DNA of 37,756 nt from Pseudonocardiaceae bacterium (GCA_009377865.1 WHTH01000041.1:1-37756), one strand, 5' to 3'. Positions 15,989 to 23,963 are shown, counted from the first letter of the stretch. Numbers and translations are program-made. Notes: generated from the sequence alone by a model not told the origin.

Positions 15989-16767
15989 GACTGCTGCTCC
16001 TGGAGGGTGGCGGCGACGCTGCGGTAGGCATCGGCGTGTTCGCTGTGGGGTGCGTAGCTGGTCAGCGGCACCCCCGCGTCCCATGCCTCGCCGACGACCA
16101 CGGCCAGGGGCAGATGCGCCAGCATCGGCAGCGGCAGCGCGTCGAGCTCGCCCATGACGTGGGCGGCCAGTCGCGACAGCGGCCGCCGGTACAGGCCGGG
16201 CACCAGGCCGTGCAGCACGATGCGTTCGCGGCGCAGCGCGGCCTCCAGGCCCTCGATCTGGCCCAGCAGCAGCCGTAGCGCCCGCACCGACGACCGCTCC
16301 GGTTGGACCGGGATCAGCACCCCGTGGCAGGCGGCCAGCGCGTTGTCGGTGAGCACGTCCAGCGCCGGGGGGCAGTCGATGACCACCCGGTCATAGCGAT
16401 CGGCCAGCGCCTCGAGCAGCCGCGCCAGCCGCCACTCCCGGGCGGGCAGCCGGTCGAGCTCGCGGCCGACCAGAAACATCGCCAGCGCGGTCGGCAGCAC
16501 GTCCAGCACGCCGCCGGCGTCGGTCTTGGAATGGTGGGCCACCAGCTGGGCGACCGGGCCGGTGTAGTGCCCGGCCAGCGCCGCGGCCACCGTGGCCGGC
16601 TCGTCGGCCTCGGCCAGGCCCAGCGCCTCGGTCGTCAGATGCCCTTGCGGGTCCAGGTCGACCAGCAGCACGCGCGCCCCGGTCTCGGCCAGTGCCCCGC
16701 CGACCCCGGCGGTCAGGCCGGTCTTGCCGACCCCGCCCTTCTGGTTGAGCACCGCGGTGACATGCAC
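15985..16767 (-). CDS. parA: ParA-family partition ATPase
   Basis: 260 residues. The deviant Walker A is complete (KGGVGKTGLT, residues 10-19), followed by RVLLVDLDPQGHLTTEALGL and, later, DRVVIDCPPALDVLTDNALA. ParA ATPases move plasmid copies apart along the nucleoid together with a ParB partner. It heads a two-gene operon with the small ParB-like gene (GTGA overlap). Nine-bp iterons lie immediately upstream (16783-16854). This is clear evidence that this part of the window derives from a low-copy plasmid or a similar element. Confidence 0.93.
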   Translation of the reverse strand: MHVTAVLNQKGGVGKTGLTAGVGGALAETGARVLLVDLDPQGHLTTEALGLAEADEPATVAAALAGHYTGPVAQLVAHHSKTDAGGVLDVLPTALAMFLVGRELDRLPAREWRLARLLEALADRYDRVVIDCPPALDVLTDNALAACHGVLIPVQPERSSVRALRLLLGQIEGLEAALRRERIVLHGLVPGLYRRPLSRLAAHVMGELDALPLPMLAHLPLAVVVGEAWDAGVPLTSYAPHSEHADAYRSVAATLQEQQS

Positions 16768-16782
16768 CGCACCAGTGTGTAC

Positions 16783-16854
16783 CTGCGAGACCTGCCAGGT
16801 CTAGCAGAACTCGCACACCCGCTAGCGCGGATAACCCTGCGAGACCTGCGAGAG
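16783..16854. repeat. 9-bp iteron array c, upstream of parA
   Basis: CTGCGAGAC and CTGCCAGGT (16783-16800), then CTAGCAGAA with inverse character, and CTGCGAGAC and CTGCGAGAG (16837-16854). Its place 15-90 bases before the parA start suggests a combined operator and centromere. Confidence 0.82.
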
Positions 16855-16887
16855 CACTGAGCCGTCGTGACGCTGGGGCTCTCCGGT

Positions 16888-17079
16888 TTAGTCCTCGTCT
16901 CCGGCCTGCTGCTGGGCTTGTTGGCTGTGGCCGAGGTACAGATCGCTGGTCAAGTCGCGCATGGCGGCCACCGCGTTGAACTGGGTGGGGTTGTCGGCGG
17001 GCCGCTTGCCCGCTGCCTTGGCCGCGTCCCACATTGCGTCGACGTATTCGAACAGCACCCGCCGGGCATCGGCCTGTTC
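16888..17079 (-). pseudogene. 3' part of a small plasmid gene split by the second transposon
   Basis: This frame reads ADARRVLFEYVDAMWDAAKA... to HSQQAQQQAGDED and stops at 16888-16890. Its 5' part is at 23130-23275 (MTQPPPQPSETTYGHD...). Removing 17080-23129 and one TGTTC copy rejoins them as a 110-codon gene (333 bases with stop). The protein is helical and hydrophilic; I do not recognise it. It stood between two iteron clusters next to parA. Confidence 0.88.
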
Positions 17080-17130
17080 GGGGTGCCGTTAAGGAACGTG
17101 TCACCAGGGGCCAAGTAGCTCGGGGGCTGC

Positions 17131-17718
17131 TCAGTTCGGCTCCGTCGGGGTCTTCTTGCCGAGGTGGCGGTAGATGGTGGGGCGGGTGACGCCGAACTCG
17201 GCGGCGATCTGGTTGACGGTGTAGCGGCGCAGGCCCTGGTCGTCGGTTTCCTCGTACATCAGCCGGGCGAGGTGGGCCTGGCGCGGGCCGAGCTTGGGCT
17301 TCTGCCCGCCGGTCCGGCCGCGGGTGCGGGCGGCCTCGAGCCCGTCCTTGGTCCGCTCGGAGAGCAGGCTGGCTTCGAACTCGGCGATCGCTCCGAGGAT
17401 CGAGAAGAACATCCGCCCGACGGCGGTGGAGGTGTCCACGCCCTGGTCGAGCACGACGAGGTTGATCTGTCGTTCCTGCAGGGTGCGGGAGAGCTCGATG
17501 AGGTGCTCCAGGGAGCGGCCGAGGCGATCGAGCTTGGTGATCACGATCTGGTCGCCGGCGCGGGCGACGAGCAGAGCCTGGTCGAGCTCGGGGCGCCGGG
17601 CGAGTGTGCCGGAGGCCTTGTCGATGAACACCTGCTCGCAGCTGGCCGCACGCAGGGCGTCGTGCTGGGCCTCGGGATGCTGGTCGCGGGTGGAGACCCG
17701 CGCGTAGCCGATCCGCAT
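17131..17718 (-). CDS. tnpR: Serine resolvase of the second transposon
   Basis: 195 residues from ATG 17718, starting MRIGYARVSTRDQHPEAQ with catalytic S9. It carries TKLDRLGRSLEHLIEL and a C-terminal HTH, VNQIAAEFGVTRPTIYRHL. It lies 14 bases inside the left inverted repeat, where Tn3-type tnpR genes often lie. The gap upstream holds a candidate res site. It is clearly different in sequence from the resolvases at 11561 and 23400. Confidence 0.93.
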   Translation of the reverse strand: MRIGYARVSTRDQHPEAQHDALRAASCEQVFIDKASGTLARRPELDQALLVARAGDQIVITKLDRLGRSLEHLIELSRTLQERQINLVVLDQGVDTSTAVGRMFFSILGAIAEFEASLLSERTKDGLEAARTRGRTGGQKPKLGPRQAHLARLMYEETDDQGLRRYTVNQIAAEFGVTRPTIYRHLGKKTPTEPN

Positions 17719-17842
17719 GGCCAAGTTGTATCGCGAACCCCCGACAGCACGACGTTGGTGCGGACACGGGTTGCGTTACAACTGCGACCAGCAGAATCGG
17801 ACCGGGCGGCGGAGCGTCTCGTGAACGTTCGTTTCAGTTCGG
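17719..17842. promoter_or_regulatory. Putative res site of the second transposon
   Basis: The gap between tnpR and the RpiR gene contains an imperfect long dyad: AGTTGTATCGCGAACCC (minus-strand side at about 17724) against GGGTTGCGTTACAACT near 17768-17783. It also holds the palindrome GAACGTTC. This fits a res site, but the borders are uncertain. Confidence 0.5.
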
Positions 17843-18748
17843 TCACATGCGGTGGTCGGTGATGGCGTGGGCGGCACGTTGCCGGGCCGTCTGGGCCCGG
17901 TCGGGGTGGGTCATGGCGATGGCGGCGTGCAGCGCGTCGAGGACTGCGCTGTGCACGAGCCTGCTGGCGCGGGCTTCGATCTGGTGGTGGGTCTCGGGGG
18001 AGCCGGCGACGAGGGCCTGGTCGCAGAGTTCGGTGAGGGGCGAGCGGTAGAAGCTGGTGATAGCCACGGTGGTGGCGCCGGCGTCACGGGCCGCGCCGGC
18101 GGCGGCGAGGGTTTCCCGGGTCTGGCCGGTATGGCTGATCGCCAAGCATACCGCGCGTGGCTTCAGCAGCCAGGCGCTGACGTGTTGGACGTGCGCGTCG
18201 GCGGGGGCCTCGGCGAGGAGCCCGATGCTGCGCAGGCGGTAGGCCGCGTCCTGGGCAAGGGGCGCGGAGGTCCCGACACCGACGACGAGCAGGTGCTCGG
18301 CCGTGCCGACCGTCTCGATGGCGCGGGTGAACGCCGTGGCGTCGACGCTGTCGATGACATTGGTGAGCGCGTCGGCGCTGGAGCGCAGGACCGCCGCGAG
18401 TACTCCGGTCGGGGTCGTGGCCTCCTCGACCGGCCCGCCCGTTCCGGATGATCCCGATTCCGAGGCCAGTCGCAGCTTGAGGTCACCGAAGCCGCGCAGC
18501 CCGAGGTCCTGGCAGAACCGCACGACGCTCGCGACCGAGGTGCCGGTGCTCGCGGCGAGGTCGCTGACGGTGAGCTCGACGATGCCGCCTGGGTCGGCCA
18601 TGACGGTCTCGCCGATCCGGCGCCCTGTGCGCGACAGGCTGGGCAGCAGCGCCCGCACCCGCGCGGTGACCGGACCGGTGATCCCGGCTTCGAGGCCGTC
18701 GGAAGAGGAGTCCGCGAGGGAAGCGCTCACGGAGACGACTCTAGCCAC
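17843..18748 (-). CDS. RpiR/MurR-family regulator with SIS domain
   Basis: 301 residues from GTG 18748. The N-terminal HTH_6 domain (about 30-105) contains LTVSDLAASTGTSVASVVRF. A SIS sugar-isomerase-like domain (about 130-280) shows LLVVGVGTSAPLAQDAAYRL and ISHTGQTRETL. RpiR regulators sense phosphosugars or related ligands through SIS. It is divergent from the MetE-like/YmdB-like genes and probably controls them through the dyad at 18783-18803. No sugar genes are nearby, so the ligand is open. Confidence 0.9.
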   Translation of the reverse strand: MARVVSVSASLADSSSDGLEAGITGPVTARVRALLPSLSRTGRRIGETVMADPGGIVELTVSDLAASTGTSVASVVRFCQDLGLRGFGDLKLRLASESGSSGTGGPVEEATTPTGVLAAVLRSSADALTNVIDSVDATAFTRAIETVGTAEHLLVVGVGTSAPLAQDAAYRLRSIGLLAEAPADAHVQHVSAWLLKPRAVCLAISHTGQTRETLAAAGAARDAGATTVAITSFYRSPLTELCDQALVAGSPETHHQIEARASRLVHSAVLDALHAAIAMTHPDRAQTARQRAAHAITDHRM

Positions 18749-18782
18749 AGTCCGGACACCAGCTCCGGCTCAGCGATTCTAT

Positions 18783-18803
18783 GCGGATGGAGAGTACATC
18801 CGC
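18783..18803. promoter_or_regulatory. Candidate RpiR operator
   Basis: A perfect dyad, GCGGATG-N7-CATCCGC, lies between the divergent RpiR gene and the MetE-like gene. It is the only strong dyad seen in this gap. Confidence 0.5.
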
Positions 18804-18856
18804 TGTTCATGCTCACGGTGGAGCACGTTTCCGTTGGCTGCCTAGCGTCGCCGTCT

Positions 18857-20047
18857 GTGAAGACGAGCACCAGCGACGGCATCTTGACCACCCACACCGG
18901 GAGCTTGCCGCGCCCACCCGAGCTGGCCGACCTGATGGTGGCCCGCGAGACCGGCACCGCCGAGGCGACCGCGCTCGGGCGCCTTCCCGGGCTGATTCGT
19001 GAGGCGATCGCCGCGGTGCTGCGCCGCCAGGGCGAGACCGGCATCGACGTGGGCAGCGACGGTGAACAGGGCAAGATCGGCTACGCGACCTACGTCAAGG
19101 AGCGGATGTCGGGATTCGACGGCGAGGCCGGCGCCCTCACCCTCGCCGACCTCGAGGACTACCCCGAGATCACCGAACAGGCCCTAAGCGGGCTGATCAC
19201 CGCCACCCCGTCGTGCACCGGCCCGGTGCGCTACACCGGCGCCGACGACCTCGCGGCCGAGCTGACCGAGCTGCGCACCGCCGTAGACGGCGCCGGGCCG
19301 GCCGCCCCGCCCGAGGTGGTGATCCCGGCCGCCTCCCCCGGAGTGATCGCGATCTTCCTCGCCGACCAGCACTACGGCTCCCACGAGGCCTACCTGGCGG
19401 CGCTGGCCGAGGCGATGCGCACCGAGTACGAGGCCATCGTCAACGCCGGGTTCCTGCTCCAGATCGACTGCCCGGACCTGGCCATGGGCCGCCACGCCCA
19501 GTACGCCGACGCCGCGATCGCCGAGTTCCGGACCGCGATCGCCGGGCACGTCGAGGCGCTGAACGCCGCTACCGCGAACATCGACCCCGAGCGGATGCGG
19601 ATGCACCTGTGCTGGGGCAACTACGAGTCCCCACACCACCGCGACGTCGACCTGGCCGACATCGTCGACGTCGTCATGGGCGCCCGTCCACGCGGAGTGC
19701 TGCTGGAGGCGGCCAACCCACGCCACGCCCACGAGTGGCGCGTTTTCACCGACCACCCGCTGCCCGAGGACAAGGTCCTGGTCCCGGGGGTGATCGACAC
19801 CTGCAGCAACTATATCGAACACCCCGACCTCGTCGCCGAGCGCCTGGTTCGCTACGCAGAGACCGTCGGGATCGAGCGGGTCATCGCCGGCACCGACTGC
19901 GGGTTCTCCACCTTCGCCTCGTTCACCCCGGTCCAACCGCGGATCGCCTGGGCCAAGCTCGCATCCCTAGTCGAAGGCGCCCGCCGCGCCACCGACGCCC
20001 TGCGGCGACCCGTCCCGGTCCGCGCCGCCGCCGGAGCCCCCGCATGA
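18857..20047 (+). CDS. MetE-like (cobalamin-independent methionine synthase II family) protein
   Basis: 396 residues from GTG 18857 (VKTSTSDGILTTHTGSLPRP; a longer frame starts at 18809). The fold is the UROD/MetE-like barrel: TTHTGSLPRP, GIDVGSDGEQGK, LQIDCPDLA, HLCWGNYESPH and a late GTDCGFST, with His and Cys residues that bind zinc in this superfamily. Relatives use zinc-activated thiols (methionine synthase, epoxyalkane:CoM transferase, other catabolic enzymes). It is too short to be full MetE (about 750 residues). It overlaps the YmdB-like gene (ATGA). A methyl- or alkyl-transfer step in a catabolic pathway is inferred; the substrate is unknown. Confidence 0.88.
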   Translation: MKTSTSDGILTTHTGSLPRPPELADLMVARETGTAEATALGRLPGLIREAIAAVLRRQGETGIDVGSDGEQGKIGYATYVKERMSGFDGEAGALTLADLEDYPEITEQALSGLITATPSCTGPVRYTGADDLAAELTELRTAVDGAGPAAPPEVVIPAASPGVIAIFLADQHYGSHEAYLAALAEAMRTEYEAIVNAGFLLQIDCPDLAMGRHAQYADAAIAEFRTAIAGHVEALNAATANIDPERMRMHLCWGNYESPHHRDVDLADIVDVVMGARPRGVLLEAANPRHAHEWRVFTDHPLPEDKVLVPGVIDTCSNYIEHPDLVAERLVRYAETVGIERVIAGTDCGFSTFASFTPVQPRIAWAKLASLVEGARRATDALRRPVPVRAAAGAPA

Positions 20048-20880
20048 GCGCCCCCGCACCACGCACCGACCCGATGACCGTGTTGGCTGTGGGCGACGTC
20101 GTCGGCGCCGACGCCGCCGACTGGCTTGCCGCCCGGCTCCCGCGCCTACGCGAGGAACACCACCTCGACTGGGTGGTGGTCAACGCCGAGAACTGTGCGG
20201 TCACCGGCCCCTCGCCGATGGATGGGTTCGGCATGACCGTCGAGGTCGTCGACACCCTGCTCGCCGCCGGCGTAGACGCCATCACCGGTGGCAACCACTC
20301 CTGGGACGGCCCTGACGTCGACAAGGTCCTGGCCTACCCGCAGGTCGTGCGCCCGGCCAACCTCGACGAGAACCGAGGCCAAGGCCTGACCACTCTGCGT
20401 CGCGGAGCACGGACCCTCACCGTGCTCAACTTGCTCAGTCCCACCGCCGCCCTACCCGGCATGAACGCCCCCCCACCGCGGCCTCTGTGGCCGGCCTGGA
20501 CCTCGCTGGCCGCGAGCGAGGACCTGCCGGGGGCGGTGCTGATCGACCTGCACGGCGAATCTCCGTGGGAGAAGGCCGCCTTCGCCACCGCCCTCGACGG
20601 CACCATCACCGCGCTGGTCGGTACCCACACCCACGATCCCACCCTCCGCGGACACGTCTTGCCCGGTGGCACCGGATACGTCACCGAACTCGGCATGACC
20701 GGACCCCTCGGCTTCACCGGCGGCGGCTTCGACCCCGTCCACTTCGCTGCCCGGCTCCGAGGTGAAGACATCGCCGCCCTGCCGCCCTACCAACTCGCCA
20801 ACGGGCCGCTATCCCTCGGAGCGGTCGTCATCAGCGTCGACGCGACCGGCGCCACCAAGTCGATCACCCGAGAGTACTGA
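20044..20880 (+). CDS. YmdB-like (TIGR00282-type) metallophosphoesterase
   Basis: 278 residues. The metal-binding motifs appear in order: GDVVG (near 16), VNAENCA, TGGNHSWDGPD, DLHGESPWEKAAFA and GTHTHDPT, as in YmdB-type 2',3'-cyclic nucleotide and other phosphodiesterases. The coupling to a MetE-like gene by an ATGA overlap, under an RpiR regulator and before a transporter, suggests it acts on a small phosphoester in the same pathway and not in RNA or biofilm control (inference). The MHS transporter starts 2 bases after its stop. Confidence 0.88.
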   Translation: MSAPAPRTDPMTVLAVGDVVGADAADWLAARLPRLREEHHLDWVVVNAENCAVTGPSPMDGFGMTVEVVDTLLAAGVDAITGGNHSWDGPDVDKVLAYPQVVRPANLDENRGQGLTTLRRGARTLTVLNLLSPTAALPGMNAPPPRPLWPAWTSLAASEDLPGAVLIDLHGESPWEKAAFATALDGTITALVGTHTHDPTLRGHVLPGGTGYVTELGMTGPLGFTGGGFDPVHFAARLRGEDIAALPPYQLANGPLSLGAVVISVDATGATKSITREY

Positions 20881-20882
20881 CC

Positions 20883-21035
20883 ATGAGCGAGACGACCAAG
20901 AGCACCGCAGAGGGCGCTTCGCCCGTCGTCGACCCCGCCACCCGACGCCGAGTGCTGGTCTCGTCCACGATCGGAACCGCGATCGAGTGGTACGACTTCT
21001 ATCTCTACTCCACCGCCGCGGCCCTCGTGCTGGGC
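20883..21035 (+). pseudogene. MHS-family MFS transporter, truncated after first helix
   Basis: The first 50 codons read RRRVLVSSTIGTAIEWYDFY then LYSTAAALVLG, the characteristic first transmembrane segment of metabolite:H+ symporters (ProP/ShiA-like). Homology ends near 21035, where the sequence becomes the 3' end of an IS256-type transposase. The cluster thus lost its uptake gene by IS-associated deletion. Confidence 0.85.
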
Positions 21036-21250
21036 CAGGCCCGGGTCCCGAGCCGCCGGGCTGGCCATGGCATTCAAGCTCATCGAAGCCGCCCAGCACC
21101 GGTGGCAGGCCGTGAACACGCCGCACCTGGTCGCCCTCGTCCGCGCCGGCGCCACGTTCGAGGCCGGCAAACTCGTCGAACGACCCGACGACCACCCGCA
21201 ACCCGAGGCCGCCTAAAAGATCTTCATCCACAGGTCTTGACTATTGCTCC
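21036..21250 (+). mobile_element. IS256-family remnant (3' end)
   Basis: The frame LAMAFKLIEAAQHRWQAV... then PHLVALVRAGATFEAGKLVE is the C-terminus of an IS256-type transposase, ending at TAA 21214-21216. It is followed by a typical IS end (GATCTTCATCCACAGGTCTT, then GACTATTGC). Everything upstream of the last 60 codons is missing. It joins the truncated transporter directly, so the IS took part in the deletion. Confidence 0.85.
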
Positions 21251-21425
21251 ACGCAAGTCCGCGCCATCTGCGACATCGGCGGCGTGTTCCAAGAGTCCGT
21301 CGCCGGCTTGGGCGTGGTCATCACCTCGGGCGGGGGTGCTCGGTCGCCCCGAAGTCGCCTTTGCGGTGCGCGGCTGGCTCGGCGACGATAAACAGGTCGA
21401 CCCCGGCGAGGTCGAACCAGCCTAG
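21251..21425 (+). pseudogene. Frameshifted paralogue of the small plasmid gene at 27491
   Basis: The plus frames read TQVRAICDIGGVFQESV, then, after a shift near 21345, EVAFAVRGWLGDDKQVDPGE and VEPA before a stop at 21423-21425. The gene at 27491-27703 encodes QVRAVRDISGGVMHESV ... QVAFVIRGLLGDRQVV ... DDVEPP, the same layout. So this is a degraded second copy, lacking its start, fused to the IS256 end. Confidence 0.7.
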
Positions 21426-21502
21426 CTGACTGCGGGGCTCCGGTGATTGCCGATGGCTTGGTCGAGTTGGGTGGGACTGACTGCGGGGTTGATGTGGGGT
21501 CG

Positions 21503-23005
21503 ATGGGGCGCATGCGGCGATGGTGGCCGAGGGTGTTAGCGCTGCTGACGGTGCTGGCCCTGACCGCGGCGTGCGGCGGAGAGCCGCCCGGGCGCACCAG
21601 GGCCGCGGACAACCCGGCGGCACAGGGACGGCCGAACATCGTCGTGGTGATGGTCGACGACATGGCGATGAACCTGCTGCCCTTCATGCCGAATGTGCAG
21701 CGGATGCAGCGGGAGGGGGTGAGCTTGCCCAACAACTTCACCACCGACTCGCTGTGTTGCCCGTCTCGGGCCTCGACGCTGACCGGACGGTTCCCGCACA
21801 GCACCGGGGTGTTCACCAACACCGCCCCCGACGGGGGTTTTGGCGTGTTCCACCGGCGCGGCGGCGAGAACGACACGATCGGCACCCGGTTGCAGGCGGC
21901 CGGCTACCGGACCGGGCTGATGGGCAAGTATCTCAACGGCTACCAGCCCGGGAAAACGGTCGGCGGCACGGAGAACTACGTGCCGCCGGGCTGGGACGAC
22001 TGGCAGGTCGCAGGCAAGGGCTATGCCGGTTTCAACTACGCGATGAACTCCAACGGCAGAGTGGCCCATCACGGCGGTAAACCCGAGGATTATCTGACCG
22101 ACGTGCTGTCGGCGAAGGCCAGTGACTTCATCGGCTCCAGCGCCTCGCAGGGCAAGCCGTTCTATCTGCAGCTGGCCACGTTCACCCCACACGCCCCCTA
22201 CACCCCGGCGCCGCGCCACGCCGCCGCGTTCCCCGGCCTGACCGCGCCGCGCGGGCCGGCCTTCAACCAGCCGCCGACGAACGTGGCCTGGCTGGCCGAC
22301 CGGCCGCCGCTGCGGCCCAAGCAGACCGCGAAAATCGACCAGGACTTCCGCAAGCGCGCGCAGTCGATGCTGGCCATCGACGAGATGATCGGCTCGGTGC
22401 AGCGCAACCTCCAGGAAAGGGGGCTCGCCAACAACACCTACCTCGTGTTCACCTCGGATAACGGCTACCACATGGGCCAGTACCGGCTGGCCTCGGGCAA
22501 GCAGACCGCCTTCGACACCGACATCAACGTGCCCCTGGTGATCACCGGACCCCGGCTGCACCGCGGCGCCGCGAGCCCGGCGATGGCCGAAAACATTGAC
22601 CTCGCCCCGACGTTTGTCGAGCTGGCCACTGGCACGGCACCCAGCAACGTCGACGGCCACAGCCTCGCCCCGGTGCTGTATGGCCCGCCGCCAGCCGACT
22701 GGCGCAACGCGGTGCTGATCGAGCACCACGGCCCATCCGGCCGGCGGGGCGATCCCGACCGGCAGCGCCCGGTCCACGGCAACCCACCCACCTACAACGC
22801 GTTGCGGCTGGTGGGGGCGACCTACATCGAATACCCCCACGGCCCCCGCGAGTACTACGACCTTGGCAGGGACCCTCACCAGCTGGCCAACGCCTACGAG
22901 CTGCTGCCGCCCCAGCGCCAGCAGCAGCTGCACGCCGCCATCCAGCGGGCCGTGCACTGCCACCACGCCACGTCCTGCTGGAGCGCCCAGCACGTGCCCG
23001 GCTAG
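21503..23005 (+). CDS. Sulfatase-family lipoprotein
   Basis: About 500 residues. A signal peptide (RRWWPRVLALLTVLALTAAC) ends in a lipobox, then comes PNIVVVMVDDMAMNLLP with metal-binding aspartates. The formylglycine motif is in CCPSRASTLTGRFPHSTGV (the first Cys of CCPSR). Later motifs include TFTPHAPYTPAP and VFTSDNGYHMGQYRL. It belongs to the type I sulfatase/alkaline phosphatase superfamily and is probably surface-anchored. ATG 21503 or 21512 fits; the longer frame from 21443 adds a hydrophilic stretch before the signal peptide. It is the last cargo gene before the right inverted repeat. Activity needs a formylglycine-generating enzyme, which is not in the window. Substrate unknown. Confidence 0.9.
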   Translation: MGRMRRWWPRVLALLTVLALTAACGGEPPGRTRAADNPAAQGRPNIVVVMVDDMAMNLLPFMPNVQRMQREGVSLPNNFTTDSLCCPSRASTLTGRFPHSTGVFTNTAPDGGFGVFHRRGGENDTIGTRLQAAGYRTGLMGKYLNGYQPGKTVGGTENYVPPGWDDWQVAGKGYAGFNYAMNSNGRVAHHGGKPEDYLTDVLSAKASDFIGSSASQGKPFYLQLATFTPHAPYTPAPRHAAAFPGLTAPRGPAFNQPPTNVAWLADRPPLRPKQTAKIDQDFRKRAQSMLAIDEMIGSVQRNLQERGLANNTYLVFTSDNGYHMGQYRLASGKQTAFDTDINVPLVITGPRLHRGAASPAMAENIDLAPTFVELATGTAPSNVDGHSLAPVLYGPPPADWRNAVLIEHHGPSGRRGDPDRQRPVHGNPPTYNALRLVGATYIEYPHGPREYYDLGRDPHQLANAYELLPPQRQQQLHAAIQRAVHCHHATSCWSAQHVPG

Positions 23006-23116
23006 CAGGCTTCCGAACGGTCACGAGCCACGAAGGGCGAGACAGCCCCGGTAAGTGGTTGGTGTTCGTCTATCGCGACCAGCTTGACCAGCTACTGGCC
23101 CCTCGTGACACGCTCC

Positions 23117-23275
23117 TTAACGGCACCCCTGTTCGGCCCGCTGGGTCGGGGTCATGCTCGCCAGCCGGTCCATGTCGTGCTGGCGGAACGCTTCGGCCAA
23201 CTCCATGACCGCGGTCTGGTGCCGAATGTCATGCCCGTACGTCGTTTCCGACGGTTGCGGTGGTGGCTGTGTCAT
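23117..23275 (-). pseudogene. 5' part of the small plasmid gene split by the second transposon
   Basis: Begins at ATG 23275 with MTQPPPQPSETTYGHDIRHQ and continues TAVMELAEAFRQHD to QRAEQ. It then runs into the transposon end and stops (GCR, stop). The last native codons include the TGTTC duplication (23130-23134). The 3' part is at 16888-17079. Confidence 0.85.
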
Positions 23276-23322
23276 GGCCTCAATCGTCCACGGCAGGCGC
23301 AAGCTACCCCTCTGCAGCAACC

Positions 23323-23371
23323 CTCGCAGCTTTAGCAGATCTAGCAGCTCTCGCAGAACTGCGAGAGCTGC
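23323..23371. repeat. 9-bp iteron array d
   Basis: Nine-bp phased units, mostly in inverse orientation: CTCGCAGCT, TTAGCAGAT, CTAGCAGCT, CTCGCAGAA, then CTGCGAGAG. It stands upstream of the split gene. Without the second transposon it would lie about 420 bp from array c at the parA promoter. Confidence 0.82.
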
Positions 23372-23399
23372 CCGCGCCGAGCATCCGGATCTCAGCGAG

Positions 23400-23963
23400 T
23401 TACCCGGTGGTCGGTGTCAGGTGCCGGTAGACGGTGCCGCGGCCGACGGACAGGGTGCGGGCGATGGTGGTGATGCTGGCGCCTTCGGTGTGCATCCGGC
23501 GGGCGGCGGTGAGCTTGTCGTCGGTCATGACGCGGGGGCGGCCGCCGACGCGGCCGTGGGCGCGGGCGGTGGCCAGGCCGTCTCTCGTTCGTTCGGCGAT
23601 GCGGTCTCGTTCGAATTGGGCCAGTGAGGCGAAGACGCCGAACACCAGCCGCCCGGCGGGGCTGGTGGTGTCGAGCTGTTCGGCCAGCGAGATGAACCCG
23701 ATGCCCTGGCGGGCCAGGTCGGTGACGGTCTCGGTCAGGTGCAGGCTGTCGCGGCCGAGCCGGTCGAGTTTGCATACCACCAGGGTGTCGCCGGGTAGCA
23801 GCACCTGGCGTAGCTGGCCCAGGGCGGGCCGGTCGGCGCGGGTGCCGCTGGCGTGGTCGGTGAAGATGCGCACGCACCCGGCGGTGTGCAGCGCTTCGAG
23901 CTGGGTCTCGGGTGACTGGCTGCGGGTCGAGACCCGGGCGTAGCCGTAGCGGTGTCCTGTCAT
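23400..23963 (-). CDS. Serine recombinase/resolvase (third)
   Basis: 187 residues from ATG 23963: MTGHRYGYARVSTRSQSPET, catalytic S12, CKLDRLGRDSLHLTE and a C-terminal HTH (ASITTIARTLSVGRGTVYRH). It is the short resolvase/invertase type. It lies outside both recognised transposons, in the plasmid-type DNA, and could serve plasmid multimer resolution. The 268 bases upstream may hold its site, but no clean dyad was seen. Confidence 0.92.
   Translation of the reverse strand: MTGHRYGYARVSTRSQSPETQLEALHTAGCVRIFTDHASGTRADRPALGQLRQVLLPGDTLVVCKLDRLGRDSLHLTETVTDLARQGIGFISLAEQLDTTSPAGRLVFGVFASLAQFERDRIAERTRDGLATARAHGRVGGRPRVMTDDKLTAARRMHTEGASITTIARTLSVGRGTVYRHLTPTTG

Larger units (their letters stand above)
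17080..23129. mobile_element. Second Tn3-type element (6.05 kb) without tnpA
   Basis: The 38-bp ends start GGGGTGCCGTTAAGGA; left 17080-17117 and inverse right 23092-23129 differ at about two positions in the first 34. The flanking duplication TGTTC (17075-17079 and 23130-23134) is perfect and five bases long. The element splits a small plasmid gene. It encodes a resolvase next to the left end, an RpiR regulator, a MetE-like protein, a YmdB-like phosphoesterase, a broken MHS transporter, IS256 debris and a sulfatase. No transposase gene is left, perhaps lost with the IS256 event, so mobility would need a transposase in trans. Confidence 0.9.

Noticed and set aside
16867-17118. Plus ORF MTLGLSGLVLVSGLLLGL with a membrane-like start
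   Set aside because: It is antisense to the 3' part of the split plasmid gene, whose reconstruction is exact, and it has no ribosome site.
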